The position numbers and the translations under genes are program-made. From Callorhinus ursinus (lineage: Eukaryota > Chordata > Mammalia > Carnivora > Otariidae), in NCBI RefSeq assembly GCF_003265705.1, contig NW_020312867.1, positions 6,053,730-6,117,729 on the forward strand: DNA of 64,000 bases. Direction: 5' to 3'. Below are positions 1 through 13,600 of the stretch, in pieces (the first letter of the stretch is position 1; each line of letters opens with the position of its first letter). The notes under the pieces are model-generated. The model did no database searches. It had not been told where the DNA came from and was given only the letters and a program-made list of their open reading frames with translations.

Positions 1-480
1 CAACGGCTTCCAGGAATCCATCCTCACAATGCACTTAACACAAGCTCACAGACGCATACGTACAAGGACGTTCAATGCAGAGCTGCTCATCAAAGTTAAA
101 AACTGGACCCAACTACATGTCTATTAAGAGAAGACTGGCCTAATCATTTATCACTCCAAACTATGGGGCACTGGGCAATTATTACAAAGAATAAGGTAAG
201 CTGACAAAAGAATAAGATGAACCTAAATTACGAATAGGAAAACATATCCATGCCATATAGTTAATTACGTTTTTAGAAAGTAAATGGTAGGACATGCTAT
301 GATTTTACGCCACTTATCTAAAAATAAAAAGGATAAAGACTAACCGAGGCCACCAATTCACTAGGCGGTGACTATGGCTGTTACAGCTAGTGGGGTGGAG
401 TGAGTGAGACAATGGGGACCTTTATATTTTGCTTTATACACACTTCTTTTTTTCTTTTTTTACCAACTAGCATGACTACT
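1..480 (+). repeat. Old L1 3' end (EFCAB8 intron)
   Basis: From about 60 to 470 the plus strand resembles the end of an L1M-type element (aactggacccaactacatgtc, then loose matches to the 3' tail). It is diverged and not coding. Positions 605-1020 hold only unique or very old sequence, and no exon was found there. Confidence 0.5.
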
Positions 481-500
481 TTTAAAAGTTTTTTTAAGGC

Positions 501-604
501 TTTTTTTTTTTTTTAAGTAACCCCTATACCCAATGGTGGGACTCGAACTAACAACCGAGATCAAGAGTTGCACGCTCTACCTACTAAGCCAGCCAGGCGC
601 CCCT
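501..604 (-). repeat. Short tRNA-Lys SINE, tail-only form
   Basis: On the minus strand: a tRNA-like head (GGCGCCTGGCTGGCTTAGTAG), B box GTTCGAGTC, then directly GTTACTTAAA and a poly(A) tail. It lacks the CT-rich middle of the common CAN-SINE. AAGGC flanks it on both sides. Confidence 0.75.
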
Positions 605-1021
605 AAGGCATTTTTTTAAAAGAGAGGAAAGCACATCCAGAACCTGGAGGAGAGACTGTCCAGCTGCTCACGGCTCTCTACTCCTCCCACCCCACCCCCA
701 ACGGGACCCAGCTCTGCAGGGCACTGCTCCCCAGTTCCCAAGTCCCTGGTGCCCTGGAGCTGGGGAAAGGGCCCATCCTGCCACACCCTAACACAACTGT
801 GATGTGGATTTTCACTGGTAGGGATTTAGGGAACCCAAACAGTCTCTGAAATACCATATCTCTGCAGATCGAAGCTAGAAGGGGCCTTAGAGGTCACTTC
901 ATTTAGTGGTGACAACACAGTGAGGGGCATCCAGGGTCAGAAAGGGGAAAAGTGCAGGAGGAAGGGAGAAGAACAGAGATGACCCAATCCCTACTCACAT
1001 GTTGTACGAAACACCCTACCA

Positions 1022-1240
1022 TGGGAGTCTGGGTGGCCCAGTTGGTTAAGCGTCTGCCTTCAGCTCAGGTCATGATCTCAGGGTCCTGGGATCAAGCCCC
1101 ACATCAGGCTCCTTGCTGGGTACAGAGTCTGCTTCTCCCTCTTTCTCTGCCCCTTTCCCCCAACTCGTGTGTGTGCGCGTGCACACACACACACACACAC
1201 TCTCTGTCTTAAATAGATAAAATCTTAGAAACAAACCAAA
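1022..1240 (+). repeat. CAN-SINE
   Basis: tRNA-like head, CT-rich body with a CA run and an AT-rich tail. It is bounded by a perfect 13-bp target duplication, AAACACCCTACCA. Confidence 0.9.
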
Positions 1241-1553
1241 AAACACCCTACCAGAGCACAGAAGGGCATCTTAACAGTGGGTTCTGGCAAATCTACTTCT
1301 CCTACCTCCCAGTCCAGCCCACCAACCAGGAGGGGACCCTCCACAGCCCCCCAGGCATACCCAAGGAGCTTCCCCCAACACGCAGCAGTCCTGAAGCCAG
1401 AATCCTGAGTGGTTCCTTCACCTGCGCCACGACTCTCCAGGTCCTGGGGAGAGCCAGGCTGGCCCCCGCTAGGCTCGTCGGCCCTGCCCTTCCCAGCCCA
1501 TCCCCACTGTTCATGCCGGTTCACAGCCCAGACCCTGCCTAAGCGTGGCCCAC

Positions 1554-1661
1554 CTTCTCCACCGACGCGTTGGATTGCAGCAGTATCTTCTTCTGGAATT
1601 CCCCTCTTTGAGCACCATAGGCCGTTCTTAACAGCTTGGGGCTTCCAGAGTGGACAGGTTT
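1554..1661 (-). CDS. EFCAB8: EFCAB8 coding exon 20 (last in window)
   Basis: The acceptor TTCTTTTCAG follows a good pyrimidine tract, and the donor is AAG|GTGGGC. It encodes residues 789-824, ending KKILLQSNASVEK, the lead-in to a second WD40 series in this family. No further exon with a fitting phase was found in positions 1-1553, so the gene leaves the window here. Confidence 0.8.
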
Positions 1662-4600
1662 CTGAAAAGAAAAATGGGCCTCCCAGATCATCATGGGAGG
1701 ATCTCCCTACCCTGTGGGGGAACAGAGACCAGAGGCAGATGCTGAAAGTACGACCCGCCCAGCCCGCCTCCGTTGATCCACTGCCCTGTGAAAGGGACAG
1801 TCGGGTGTTGAAGGGATCCTGTAAAGGCATTCCAGCGCTGGGGAGTCTCCATGTTAAACCAGCAGCTTCTGCTCTCAGGACAGAGACTTGAGTTTGCCTT
1901 TGTGGAAACCACCCCGCCTTTGTCCTGGAAAAAACCCCTGGCCAAAGGTGAGGATTAGGGCGTGTATAGTCATTGCTCTAGAAGATGTGAATGCAGTGGT
2001 GCAGCCTGATCCTCCACAGGTGGTCCAAGTGTCCTGTAATAAGACCCAGTGCGAACGTCTTACAGCAGAACCCGTCCGAGCAGCCCACGTGGGATCCAGT
2101 CTGCACTGCCTATGCCCGACAAGTGTTGTGTATTTGCGGAAGGTGGGGTTTCTCTTTCAAGCCTCAGTTCCCAGGAACCGGAATCAGGCTCAATTGCTGA
2201 AGCAGTTTGCTGGGCTCCCCCAGCCCTGCACAAGATATTTTCTTCACTGCTGCGAGTCAGAGGCCAAACCACCACCCACCCCAGCTCCATCTCCCTCCTC
2301 CCCTCAAAATGAGACCGTCAGTCAAGGCTGGGTTAATCTTGGGGCAGAGATGAGGGCTCAGAGGAGCAGGGAAGTAGTTTGCCTCTGTTTGGGCCTCAGA
2401 CCACCGGACCCTCAGAGAGGCTGGGTGGGGGAGGTAGGCAGGCCCCGGCTGGCTCATCTCTTCCAGATTACACTCGCTGGAGGACTGACAAAGTAGCCCA
2501 GGAGCCAGCCTGTGATTCTAGGTTCTCTGGGTTGTCTTCCCTCCAGGTCTGCCCTCCCGGCAGCTTGTAGACTCTGGGAAGGGAGCATGCCCAGACTGGA
2601 GGCAGCAGAGTGGACTAGATCAGGTGAATCTAACCAGGGAGGTGAACCGATGGACGTAAAGGTACTCTGGAAAGAGTGCCTCCATATAAGAACACAAACA
2701 CACGACAGGCCCCTGGGTAGCTTCCAGGGCTCGGCTCCCGCTCCCACCTGTGGGGGCGCAGGCCTCTCTGGCTGCTTGTCTCTGGGGTGCTTCATCACCG
2801 GGGGGGCCGACATCAGGTTCCGTTGCAGGTTGGCGTTGGCCACAGTCCTGGCTCTGGGGCCCGGGGGCTGCCCTGGTGGTCTGTGAGCCCACTCCTGGTG
2901 CTCCATGCAGGACTTGCCCGACCATAGGCTCTTGGCCAGGAAGTTGTCCACTTCTTGGACCTGTGCCAGGGAGACACCCGTCCCGGTGACACTGCAGTGT
3001 CCCAGAGGGACATGCAGGGCCTCCTCGGCCCAATGCCAATACCCAAAGGGGCCTCCAGGTGCCCCAGGCCTTACTCCCCAGAAACTGCATACCCTTAGAA
3101 GCATCAAACCAGAACTCATAACCCTGTCCCGGGGCCAACCAGAAATGCCCTGAGTGCCCACAGGCAGCACACCGCTCCTGTGAGGGACTCAGTCTCCCCA
3201 TCAGTGAAATGGACAGTGGTTTCCAAATATTTGTGAGGTTGTCTGTAATCTTAAGGGAAGCTCTGAAGTGTAAAACAGGTAAAAAGCTGAACTGCTCCAA
3301 GAGAAGCCACTGCAGTAGCCTCTGAGCATCTCTCCCCAACATGTTTGGAAAATTACTGGATGAGGTGACCCCAAAGGCCCCTTCCAGCTTCATCTGCAAA
3401 GACAGCATGATTCTGAGACGGTGTGGGTTTCCTAAGTCCCTCGCATGAGCCCGGTGAGCCCGGAGCGGGAACACAGCCATGAGGAGTAAGATAGGAGCCG
3501 CCTTCGAGGAAAGAGTCATCTACTAGACAGAACAGGACCAGCACCATGGGCTCTCCGCTATCACACCACCTGGGTCTGGACTGATCACTTCTGGGCTGTG
3601 CAACCTCAGGCAAGATGCTTAACCTCCCTGTGCCTCAGTTTCCTTGTCTGGCAAATGAGGATAATTCTAGAAACTAGCACCCACCTACCTAGCTCCCAAC
3701 CTCCTCCAAAAGAAGTCGTCACATCCCCTCTCCTTCCTAACCACCCCCACCCGGCCCTCCAGCTGAGTCTGACCCACAGCAGAGAGAGAGTGGGGGGTGC
3801 TCCTGTTAACCATACCTTCTTGGGCAGCAAAGGCAAGGGGCTCACAGAGGCGTTGAAATTGAGGATGGGCTTGAACAGGTTGACGTTCCAGAAGAGGATG
3901 TCCCCATTGTAGGAAGAGGTCCCGAGGAACTGGTTCTGGTACTTGGCCATGCTCAGAACGTCCTCCTTGTGGAAGGTGTGCCAGTGGTAGCACATGAGCA
4001 CCGGCTTGGCCTTGTGGAGCCTACGCACAGGGCCAGAGGTGGGAGGGCGGGCGGCTCGGCCTTACTGCTCACCAGGGGCGGGAAACACCAAGGCCTTTAG
4101 ATTCTGGGAGGCAACTTGGAAGAGGGCACTCAGGTTGGAGCTCTGCCCCACCAACCTCATTTACAGAGCACCGACTGTGTGCCCACCACAAAGGCCCTAT
4201 CCTCGGGGCTTTATATAAACTAATCTGATGAATCCACCCCCTCCGGACAGCTGAGTAAGGATTAAAGAAGGGAAGCCATGGCCCTCAAAAGGTCCTCTGG
4301 AAAAGAAGAGGCCTTGCACATTCTGTTCCCTCTGTCTGGAATGTTCCTCCTACCCCAGCCCTTTGCGGCTTTGCTGAGAAGACCCTACTCCACCCACACC
4401 ATCCTCAGATGAGCCTTTCCTGACCGCCCCTGAGACGAAATCAGATTTCCATCCCCTCCCCGTAGAAACCTGTGCTTCCTTCCCCCACAGCACTCAACAG
4501 ACTTTATCATTATAAATGAAGTTATTTGATTAGCCTCTGCCTCCCCCTCAGAGGATGGAGACCCCATCATTCTTGTTTACAACCATCTCTAGCATGTAGC

Positions 4601-7600
4601 ACAAAATCTAGAACATGTTAGCCTCAAGGAGTGGTGAATGAACGGACGGATAAGCAGATGAAGCACTGGACATTACCCGCCATGAATTTCTTGCTTGGTC
4701 TTCCAACGACTAGTGAAGCTAGGAAAGGGGGAACCCATCTGAAGTAAGGAGGGCAGTCAGCTGCCCTTAGCTACTCACACACACCCTTGCTACTCACATG
4801 AAACAAGTGATTCTCTTACTCCACCCGGTCACGTAGAACGCTTTGTTCATATGGACAATCCCACTAATCTATGGAAGATGACAGAAAACAGAGCCCTGAG
4901 GCACCTCAGAGAAAATGGCCCCGGGTCAAAGCTCTCCATGATGATGAGTTCCCTAGAGGCGGTACCACCATATATTTTTCAGAATGCTCTCACATCACAT
5001 TATCCCGTTTGATAGACTCGGAGCAGGGAGAGAGTGTAGGTATCCATGTCCGCTCAATAGGGGGATCCCTGGGAGGGTCAAATAACTGAGTGATAGGGTC
5101 TGGACAGTACTCAGATCCCTGGCTACTCAGCCAAGGGCTCCTTCTGAACTGGTTAAAGGACTTTCATAAGAGTTAGTCATGGGCTCAGGTCCCAAAGTGG
5201 CTGGCTTTGCTCTCTATGCCATACCCCCAGACTGTCTCTAGGACCCTGGCAGACATTGCCGGAACAGGAGTGAGCATGGGGCTCTCCTGGCCCCACTGCT
5301 AGAAATGCTGTCCGAAACTCTCAGACCCGGGCTAAGGTGTGCTCATGAATCGAAAGAACAAGGGTAGCTATAGCACTTGCAGAATGCTTGATAAGGACAG
5401 GCACTGTGACCTAGCTTCATTTTACAGGCGAGAACACAAAGGCTCAGGCAGGCATGAAGGCAGGCAGTCTATGTGCCCAGCCTGAAAGGGGGGCCCCAGG
5501 CTCGGGGGCACTGTGCTCTGCATCTCCCCGCGGTGCCCCCCGGCCCCAGCTGACAGAGCAGACCGACCTCCAGGTGGTCCGTGTTGGGGAAGACCAGTAG
5601 GCATTCACCAATGGCGTAGTTCCACATCTTTACAGTGCCGTCCCGCAAACCAGTGAGCAGGCAGCGCTCCGATTCATCCAGGCACATGGAGGTCAGCTCC
5701 ATCTGCTGGTCGCCGGCCACAGAGAACTCCATCGTCCGCCTGCCCGTCGCCACCTCCCACACACTCACCAAGCTGCTCAGGCAGCCGCTCACCACCTGCG
5801 GGGGAGCAGACGGCTGGGGCTCCTAGAGAGGAGAGTGGCCCCACTCCCAAGGGTGGCCCCCACCTGTCACGGCTGGGGCTGGCCCAGCGCCCCCCTCCCC
5901 GTGATGCCCTGCCAAAATGGGCATCTAGGCCCTTCCTGCTGCCCGGTAAGGCCCTCATGAAGACAGGCCTTCCTTTGCTCAGAGGAGTGAGGCGATCCCC
6001 CAACCAAGTGGTGGGGCTCCCACCCCACCTCAGGCCACCGGCCCCCCTGTAGGGCTGCTTCTCATCCACGTGCCGCTGCCCCCACGCCACCCTCAAAGCT
6101 ATGAATCCTCCCCCCGCACCCCGCCGCTGTGCTGACTGCTCCTTGGATGCAGCTCTGGACCCCTTAGGGGGTCTGGGTCCCACCCGAGGTCCCCTGGCCC
6201 TCCTGACAGCCTGAGGCATGACCGGCTCCAGCCCACTCACCTGCTTAAAAATCTTGCTGTAGAGGACGGCGCACACGGGTGAGCTGTAGGTCGTGGTCTT
6301 CTCCCCTGTTTTTCCTGGCTCCTCGGTCTCCAAGTACCCTTTGAGGATCCCAATCTATAGGTGAGGAGTGAGGCCGGCAGCTGGGCAGTCAGAAGGGCTC
6401 TGCCCCCAGTGACTGGCCCCAGGGAGAAACTTCCAATAAACTGCAACATCAAACGTCCTGACTGCACACAAACCTGAGCCCAGTGAGGCCTCTTGGCTCC
6501 TCAGCCTGCCTGCTGATACCTCTCACGCCTTCTCCTTGGGAGTCCAGTGTCCCTCATAACTCCTGGGAAGCTTAAAACATCAGTCTAGTGTCCCCTCCTC
6601 CAGGGAGCCTTCCCTGACCACACTAGGCTAGGGATCCATTCTCTGTGCTCCCAGAAGCACCTGGCATACATCTCCATCCCACCACGGAGCATTTTCTACT
6701 GTCATTCTCTGTTCTCCTCCTCCCTCCTCGGTTCCTTGAGGGATGGGGCAGTGTCTAATGAATGCCTTCTCGGCTCCTGCCCGGGAGCGGGGGGCTCACT
6801 CCCTTCCACACAGCACTTACCGAATAGGTGCTACAGATGAGACTGTCTTCACTCTTGTGGAAGTAGATGCTGGTGATGGGGCAGTTCCCCAGGGCGAAAA
6901 GCTTCCCACAGAAGGACTGGAGGCATATGTAGTCCTGCATGTCCCACACGCGGATATTCTGGGGGGTGAGAAATGGGCAGAGAGGCTGAGGGTGGACTCG
7001 CGGGGAGGCAGTGGGTGCCTGAGGCCTTGGGGTTTGAGGTGGGCCCACACAGTGCAAGTACTTCCAACACACACCTACTGCGCAGATGCCAACCGTACCA
7101 CAGAGATGCTGTTCTTATGCTCAGATGAGGAAACCGAGGCTCCCCCGCCCCCCCCACCCTGCTGGAGTGGCTGCCACTCAACAGCTGAGGATGAAGACCA
7201 AGCAAGACAGCACAAGCCCCTGCAGACCATCGCAGGCTCCCCCTCCAGCCTACCTCAACTAAAGCCAGGCACCGCACACAGTGCCTACCGACAGGGTTGC
7301 CAAAAAGCCCACCTGTCCCCACAGCAGCCCCCTCGAGTTCATCCCAAGTTGAGGAACCCACAGAAGTCCCTCCAGGATGTCCGTTGCTTGGAGACATCAG
7401 CAGTAAGCAGGAAAGGGCATGACTCCAATCCATAACCAGCCTCTGCCCATCGCCACTGTGAGGATTTGGGCTAGCTCGTCCCGGTCCCCCGCCCCTCCAG
7501 CCTCAGATCCTTCAGCAGACGCCAAGACACCCAATTCTTGGGGCTACTGGGAGAAGTCCAGATAACAGAAAGTGTGGGTTGTGCTGGGGAGGGTGGCCTG

Positions 7601-10600
7601 GGTGACCCAAGGGTCCTGCCAACTCTCAATCTACTGATTCCCAGAAGACACAAATGTGTGCCCTGAAGGAGGACCCCTGGAGCCATTGGCTGCATCCCCA
7701 CATTGGCCAGAACAGCCAAGCAGCCCCGCAGCTGGGGCGGTACCCTGAACCAATCGGTGCAGAGGCGCAAAGTGACAGGCCCAGAACTAGAGAGTCCCGG
7801 GCGCTGGAGAAGGTCTGGTCAGGCCCCGAGAGCCAGGGCAGCCGAGAAGGGGTCACTAGGAGAGCTGGGGGGGGGGGGCAGGGAGTGGCTCACACGTATC
7901 GCACACCTACTGCGTGCCAACCGCAACACTGCCACTTTCCCGCCAGTCCTGCTGTAAACCTCTCAACCACCCATCCTGTGGATGAGGGGACTGAGGCTTA
8001 GAAATCGGAAGGGCCTTGCCCAGGACCACAGAGCAAGAAACCAGGCTGGGCGACATGGGAACCCAGCTCTGGCAGACTGCTCAGAGTAGGGTGCAGGACT
8101 CCACTGGGGGCTGTCAGAGAACCCCAGCCCCCTCATGGTGACTCCACCTGGGGCAGCCAGGCCGGGTGTGGAACCATGGGCAGGGAGGTCACACCATCCC
8201 CCTGGGCCTCAGGCTACCGCCAACTGTGGCCCCTGGCCTGGCCGAGCTACGTGGTTTTCCCCGGGGCCATCGTCTCTGCCGGGGAACAGGAACCCGTGCG
8301 AGTGGAAGAGCTGTGCTCCATGAGGACAGCACCTTGTCCTTGGAGACGCTGAGGAGGATGCTGCTATTCTTACTGTTCACCAGGATGTGCGTCACAGAAG
8401 TCTGATGCCCCTTCATCATCCACACGGGCTTTTTTGAGAAGAAGGGGTTCCACAGGCGGATGAGGGGGTCATAGCCACCGGTCACTGGGGTCAAAAGAAC
8501 GGGTGTCAACCATGGAGGGCCTATGCTGGGATCTTCTCCTGGGACCAGGCCCTGGACCCCAGGCAGGCGTGGCAGATGGGGGGTTGTGCTTATCATCTGC
8601 CCCTTTGCCCCTCCTCCTCCACAGCCTCCCCCATCATGCCAAGCAGAGCCTGTGTCACCACACCGCCCCAGGTGCCCACGGGCTGCGACCAGAGTGGCGG
8701 GAGAGGAGCCCGGACAGAGCCTCCCCCCACGTCCCCAGCAGCCTTCCCTCCGGTTCCACCAGGCCTGGGGTTTCTGGGGGACATGAAGATGACTTACCCA
8801 CTAAGTTCTTGTCTGGGCAGTAATCAAAGCAAAGAATCCCTTTTCTTAAGTTCAGCACTGAAAACCTAGAACAGCAAAGGGCGAAGGCTGCGGGCTTGGA
8901 GCGACGGCCGCAGGGAAGCCAGGGGGCAGCCATTACCTCTCACCCAAGGACAGGAGCAAGCGCAGCAACCCAGGGTTCACCCCGCAGCCAAGTCGGGGCG
9001 GAGCACCACAGGCAGGGCGGTTGCGCAGCCCAAAGCCAGCAGCTCGTGGAGGAGGCGCCCCCCTCCCACCTGTAGGTGAAGGCACCCCCAAAGCAGGAGC
9101 AACTCCTTACAGCCGTAATACATTTAACTTAACTTGATCCTCACTTCAACCATACTGAGACAGGCATCCCCTGACCCATGACACAAATTTTTAAAAATGA
9201 GGGGATTCTAAAGGCCAGGAGAAGGGGAGCTCCTGGGTCCTGGTGCCCCTGCCTGTTCTGTGCTGGTTCCCGTGCTGGGTGCTGTCTCATGCATCATCTG
9301 GAGCCTTCATATAACCCTAGAGAGTGTCATTAGCCCTGTGCCACAATAAGGACATGGAAAGCAGAAATTAAGGAGTTTGCCCAAGGCCACAAGGCTGGCA
9401 AGATGGGGGTGTCAGGATTCAGACCCAGGGTGGGCATGGCAGGAAGAGGCAGGAGGCTCAGCTGCCAGTGCTCCAGGAGAGGAACAGGTGCAGCCGGGTG
9501 GATGGGGCTCAGGAGGGCCAGGGTGGCCCAGGCAGGGGTCTCGGGAGTGTCCAGCCTGAGAGTACCGGAAGCTCTGTGCCTTGGCACATGCTATTCCCCC
9601 TTAATCCATACATCCTGCTCTTCCTACTCAAACTCTGCCTTTGAAACTCAACTCAGAGGCCCCCATTGCAGGGTACCCCAGCCCTCTAATGCAGCATGCC
9701 CTCCACAGAACTGCCCCTGAACTGGCTCCTTTATCACTCCCTGGGGGCCTAACCCAGTTGCCTAGAGGTCATCCTGAAGGCTCCCTCACCAGCGTTCCCA
9801 TTATCCAGCTGGGCCCCGAACCCTCGTTGCCACGTCCCACCAGAGCCCTGGCCTTTGCTCAGTTTAGACCCCCTTCATCTCTGCGTCAGCCTCCCAGCAG
9901 GTCTCTTAACCTCCAGTCTTGCTCCCACTCCAAATCCACTCTCCCTTCCACCGCCGGAAGGATTCCTCGAAAAACTGAAACTTTCAAGAAGAACATATCA
10001 AATACGTGTATCTCATTTATTGTCAAACCAGATACATCTCCCTCCATGCATATATGCACAGAGAAATCTTCTGGAAGAATGGTCACCAAAATGTCACTAG
10101 AAATTATTTCAGGCTGATTCACTCACTCATGCAACCAAGATTTACTGGCATCTACACCCTTCCGGGATTACCAGGGGCATAGAGAAGATGCCCCTGCCTT
10201 CACGGAGTTTTCCTTCCAGAGGGAAACAGCAGGAGCAAGTAAGTGAACAGAGAGACAAAGAAGATGGACCTGTGCACATTGGGACAGGTCCTGCAGGGAA
10301 ATAAACAGGTGGCTTTGACAGGGTAGCTGCAGGAGACCAGTCTGCAGATGGTTGCTGTGTAGAGAAGGGACCAGAAGGTCAGAGGGGATGAAGGGAAGAA
10401 GGCCATGGCAAGCAGTTCAGGTGGCTTTGACTCAGTGGTGGGGGCAGAAGTGAGAGAAGAGGGTAAAGCAGGGGAGACGCTGTGGATCAGTCCACACACC
10501 CAGCACAGGCTCCCTCCAACTCCACCCTGGCTCCTTGGCTCAGATTCACTGCTGGCTGCAAGCATCTGAAGAACTCAGCGCGTGCTGGCTGCCAGGGAGC

Positions 10601-13600
10601 CAAGCTCTCAGGCCCACAGTGCCTCGGAGGCTGAGGCTGACTCTAAAGGCAAAGTTTGGGGGTGACAATGCCAGACCCCTCCTGTGGAGGCCATGCCCTG
10701 AGAGGTCCTTGCCAGGAACTAAAGACCAGCAAACAGTCAATGGTGCCACCTGCCGGCTGGCAGGTGTACTGCATGCAGACAACCCGAAGGGTCTGCGTGC
10801 TCTCATGGGTATAAATACATTCTCCAACCTGCCCCCAGAGTGTATCTCAAATCCTTCCATCTCATCTCCACCGGCTGATTCCAGGCCATCATCATAGGCA
10901 GCCTGAATTATTACAATGGTATCATCACTGGAGTCCCCATCTCCACACCTGCCCACTCCACTTGCAACAGAGAAGCCAGAAGGATGCTCCTACACATCAA
11001 ACCATACCATTCCTGTGCTCAAAACCTAAGAATTTGTTTATATCTCTTACCAAATAATCGTAAAAAGATATGTTAGAGACAACTGGGGGGAGATTAACTT
11101 GGACTAGGTACTAGTAATATTAAAGTATCATAGTATTTTCTCTACTTCTGTGTGTTTAAAATTTTTGTAACAAAAATGTTTAAAAAATAAAAACAAAGAA
11201 GAAACAAGGGCATACTGGGTGGAAAGGAGCAATTCAAAGGCCCTGGGGCAGGAGCATACCTGAACCACAAGGGGGCCACAGGGGGCTGGAGGAGGAAGGT
11301 AGATGAGGTGAGATTAGGAAGGCAGCAGGGACAGACCACAGAGACCCTCACGGCCAGGATGAGGTGATCCTGTGATGTCCACCTGCCACTGAGACCCAAT
11401 AAATAAATAAAACAAGAAGCTGAATAAAACACGTATCACAGACATGAGATAATACTACCACCAAAGCAGAGAATTGAGCCTCTGCTGCAAATCAGCTCCA
11501 AGCAAAATCCCACCACACTGCCTCACTCAAGGCCTGGAAGCCAGGACTGAAGCTTCCCCACGGCATTAGGCCTTCTCCGGGGCCCCTTCTGCAACCAGCA
11601 GCTAGTTCCAGGGGCTTGGGTGGGGATGTGCGCAGAGGACTCTGGCTGGCAAGATACTGGAGGTACAGTGAGGCCTGGGACACGTCCCCTGCTCAAAGGT
11701 CTCAGGTTTCCAATCTGTAAAATGAGGAGTGGGACCAAATTAGCCCTACCATCCCAGGACAGGAACAGACAGAGAGAGATGGGGCCTAAGTGGCCCTCAG
11801 TCTTCCCGCTGTGCCTCACCCAGCTGCTCCCCCAAGAAGACAGGGGGGTGGTGCCGTTCATGGTTCAACCTGCCCAGGAGCAAAATGTCACAGACCTGAA
11901 GTGTCCAGGAGGTAAAGACCTGCCGCAAGAAGGAAATAGGAGAGGCAAAAGGAAAAAAAAAAAAATCCCTCAGGAGAAAATACCTACTGTGAAATGCACG
12001 GTGAAAGATACACATGAGGGGCACCTGCGTGGCTCAGTTGGTTAAGGGTCAGACTCTCGATTTCAGCTCAGGTTGTGATCTCGGGGTTGTGAGATCGAGC
12101 CCCACATCGGTGTGGAGCCTGCTTAAGATTCTCCCTCTCCCTCTGCCCCTCCCCACCTTCTCTCTCTAAAAAATTAAATAAATAAAAATTAAAAAATAAT
12201 TTTTAAAAAGGTACACATGAAAATGATAGAAGTGAGACATTTGAGAACGGGGTGAGACAGTGGGGATTGGGTAAGGGAAGGATTAAGGCTTTATTTATTA
12301 TGTTTTACTTTTTTACAGGGTCAACCTACGTATATAGACTTACTAATGTGACTAATCACTGATTAGGAAGGAAGGGAGGGAGGGAGGGAGGGAGGCAGGC
12401 AGAAAAAAATCCACTCTGGGGTAGTGGAACCTGGAATAAAGGAAAGAGATCAGAACCATCTCCAAAGAGTAAGTGCTACCAATTATTGACCATATAGCAC
12501 AAAGAGCAGTCAGCTCTGGCACAAGGGAAAGAAGTACTGCTGTCACCCCCTTCTACAGATGAGGACACTGAGCAAGGGGCACAGAGGTAAAGCAACTCGC
12601 ATTCATTCCTCCATTCAGAAAATATTTTTCTGTCTGCTTACCCTATGTGCCAGCTTCTGTGCTGAGTTTTGCGTATAAATTGGTGGATAAAAGAGGCTTG
12701 TTATATTTTTGTTGCTGGTAGCAAAGATTAAAACCACACTCCATAAAAGTTCTCGGAACCCAGTGAGATCCACAGGATGCCACTGTCCTGGGGGCGGGCC
12801 CACTCTCAGTGGGGATGGCCACAGATGGCTGAGGTGAGGCCAGACCCTCCGGGGCACCATCCCATCACCCCCCGGCCAGCCCCCCCACCTCCAGCCTGGG
12901 GAGAGGCGCTCCTTACTTGGGGCTCTCTGGGGCTTTGGACGGCAACATGGTCAGCACCAGAGAGGACTTCTCAATGGCCGAACAGGAGGCCACCGTGTTC
13001 AGCTGGGGGATGAACTTGACCTGTTGGCACCAGTTGGGATGGAGAGCCTGGGAAGAGAGTGGCAGTGGTAGGGGCTGGAGCTCAGCACGCCTAGTGCCGT
13101 CTAGTGATTGCAGTTCTGACACGGCCACACGGTCCCCCGGTCCTGGGCCATCACTTGTCAGTGAGACAGGGGAAAAGCACCCAAGTCTGCTATCACGGGA
13201 ACTCTTGCTTGTAAGCTAGAGAACAGGCGAAGTCAGCCCATGTGACAGCACCATCTGCCACCCCATCCCGCACAGGAGAAAGGATAGATGGGAGTCAGCC
13301 AGGCCCGCAGTCGCTCTTATCCACAGGGATCCCCGTCAGAGAGGAGAGAGGGGCTTCCCCGCCCCACCGCTGCCCTCTGTGTTTCAGGACATGATTTGGA
13401 GTGTGTGCGAATGTTATCTGGTGCAACTTGAACAACAAAAGGCTGAGACCCAGCAGTCAAGGGGGTGGCCTGACGGCACGGGCCCTGAATTCTCTAGCTC
13501 TGGCTCTGCAGTTTGGCCCTGTGCTTGGCCTCACAATCCGGGGATTCTCCTCTTCAGGACAAGAATGGAGGGGGTTGTCAGGCACTGAGCTACGTTTTCA

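Noticed and set aside
540..604. tRNA-like gene on minus
   Set aside because: It has A and B boxes but sits in a SINE with a poly(A) tail and target duplication, so it is not a working tRNA gene. The same holds for all other tRNA-like heads in the window.
1409..2496. Long plus-strand ORFs opposite EFCAB8 exon 20 and intron 19
   Set aside because: GC-rich shadow frames with no splice support or recognisable protein.
5674..6333. Long minus-strand ORF through EFCAB8 exons 15-16
   Set aside because: It reads through a GC-rich intron from exon 15 and enters exon 16 in another frame. Splicing at strong sites gives proper WD repeats.
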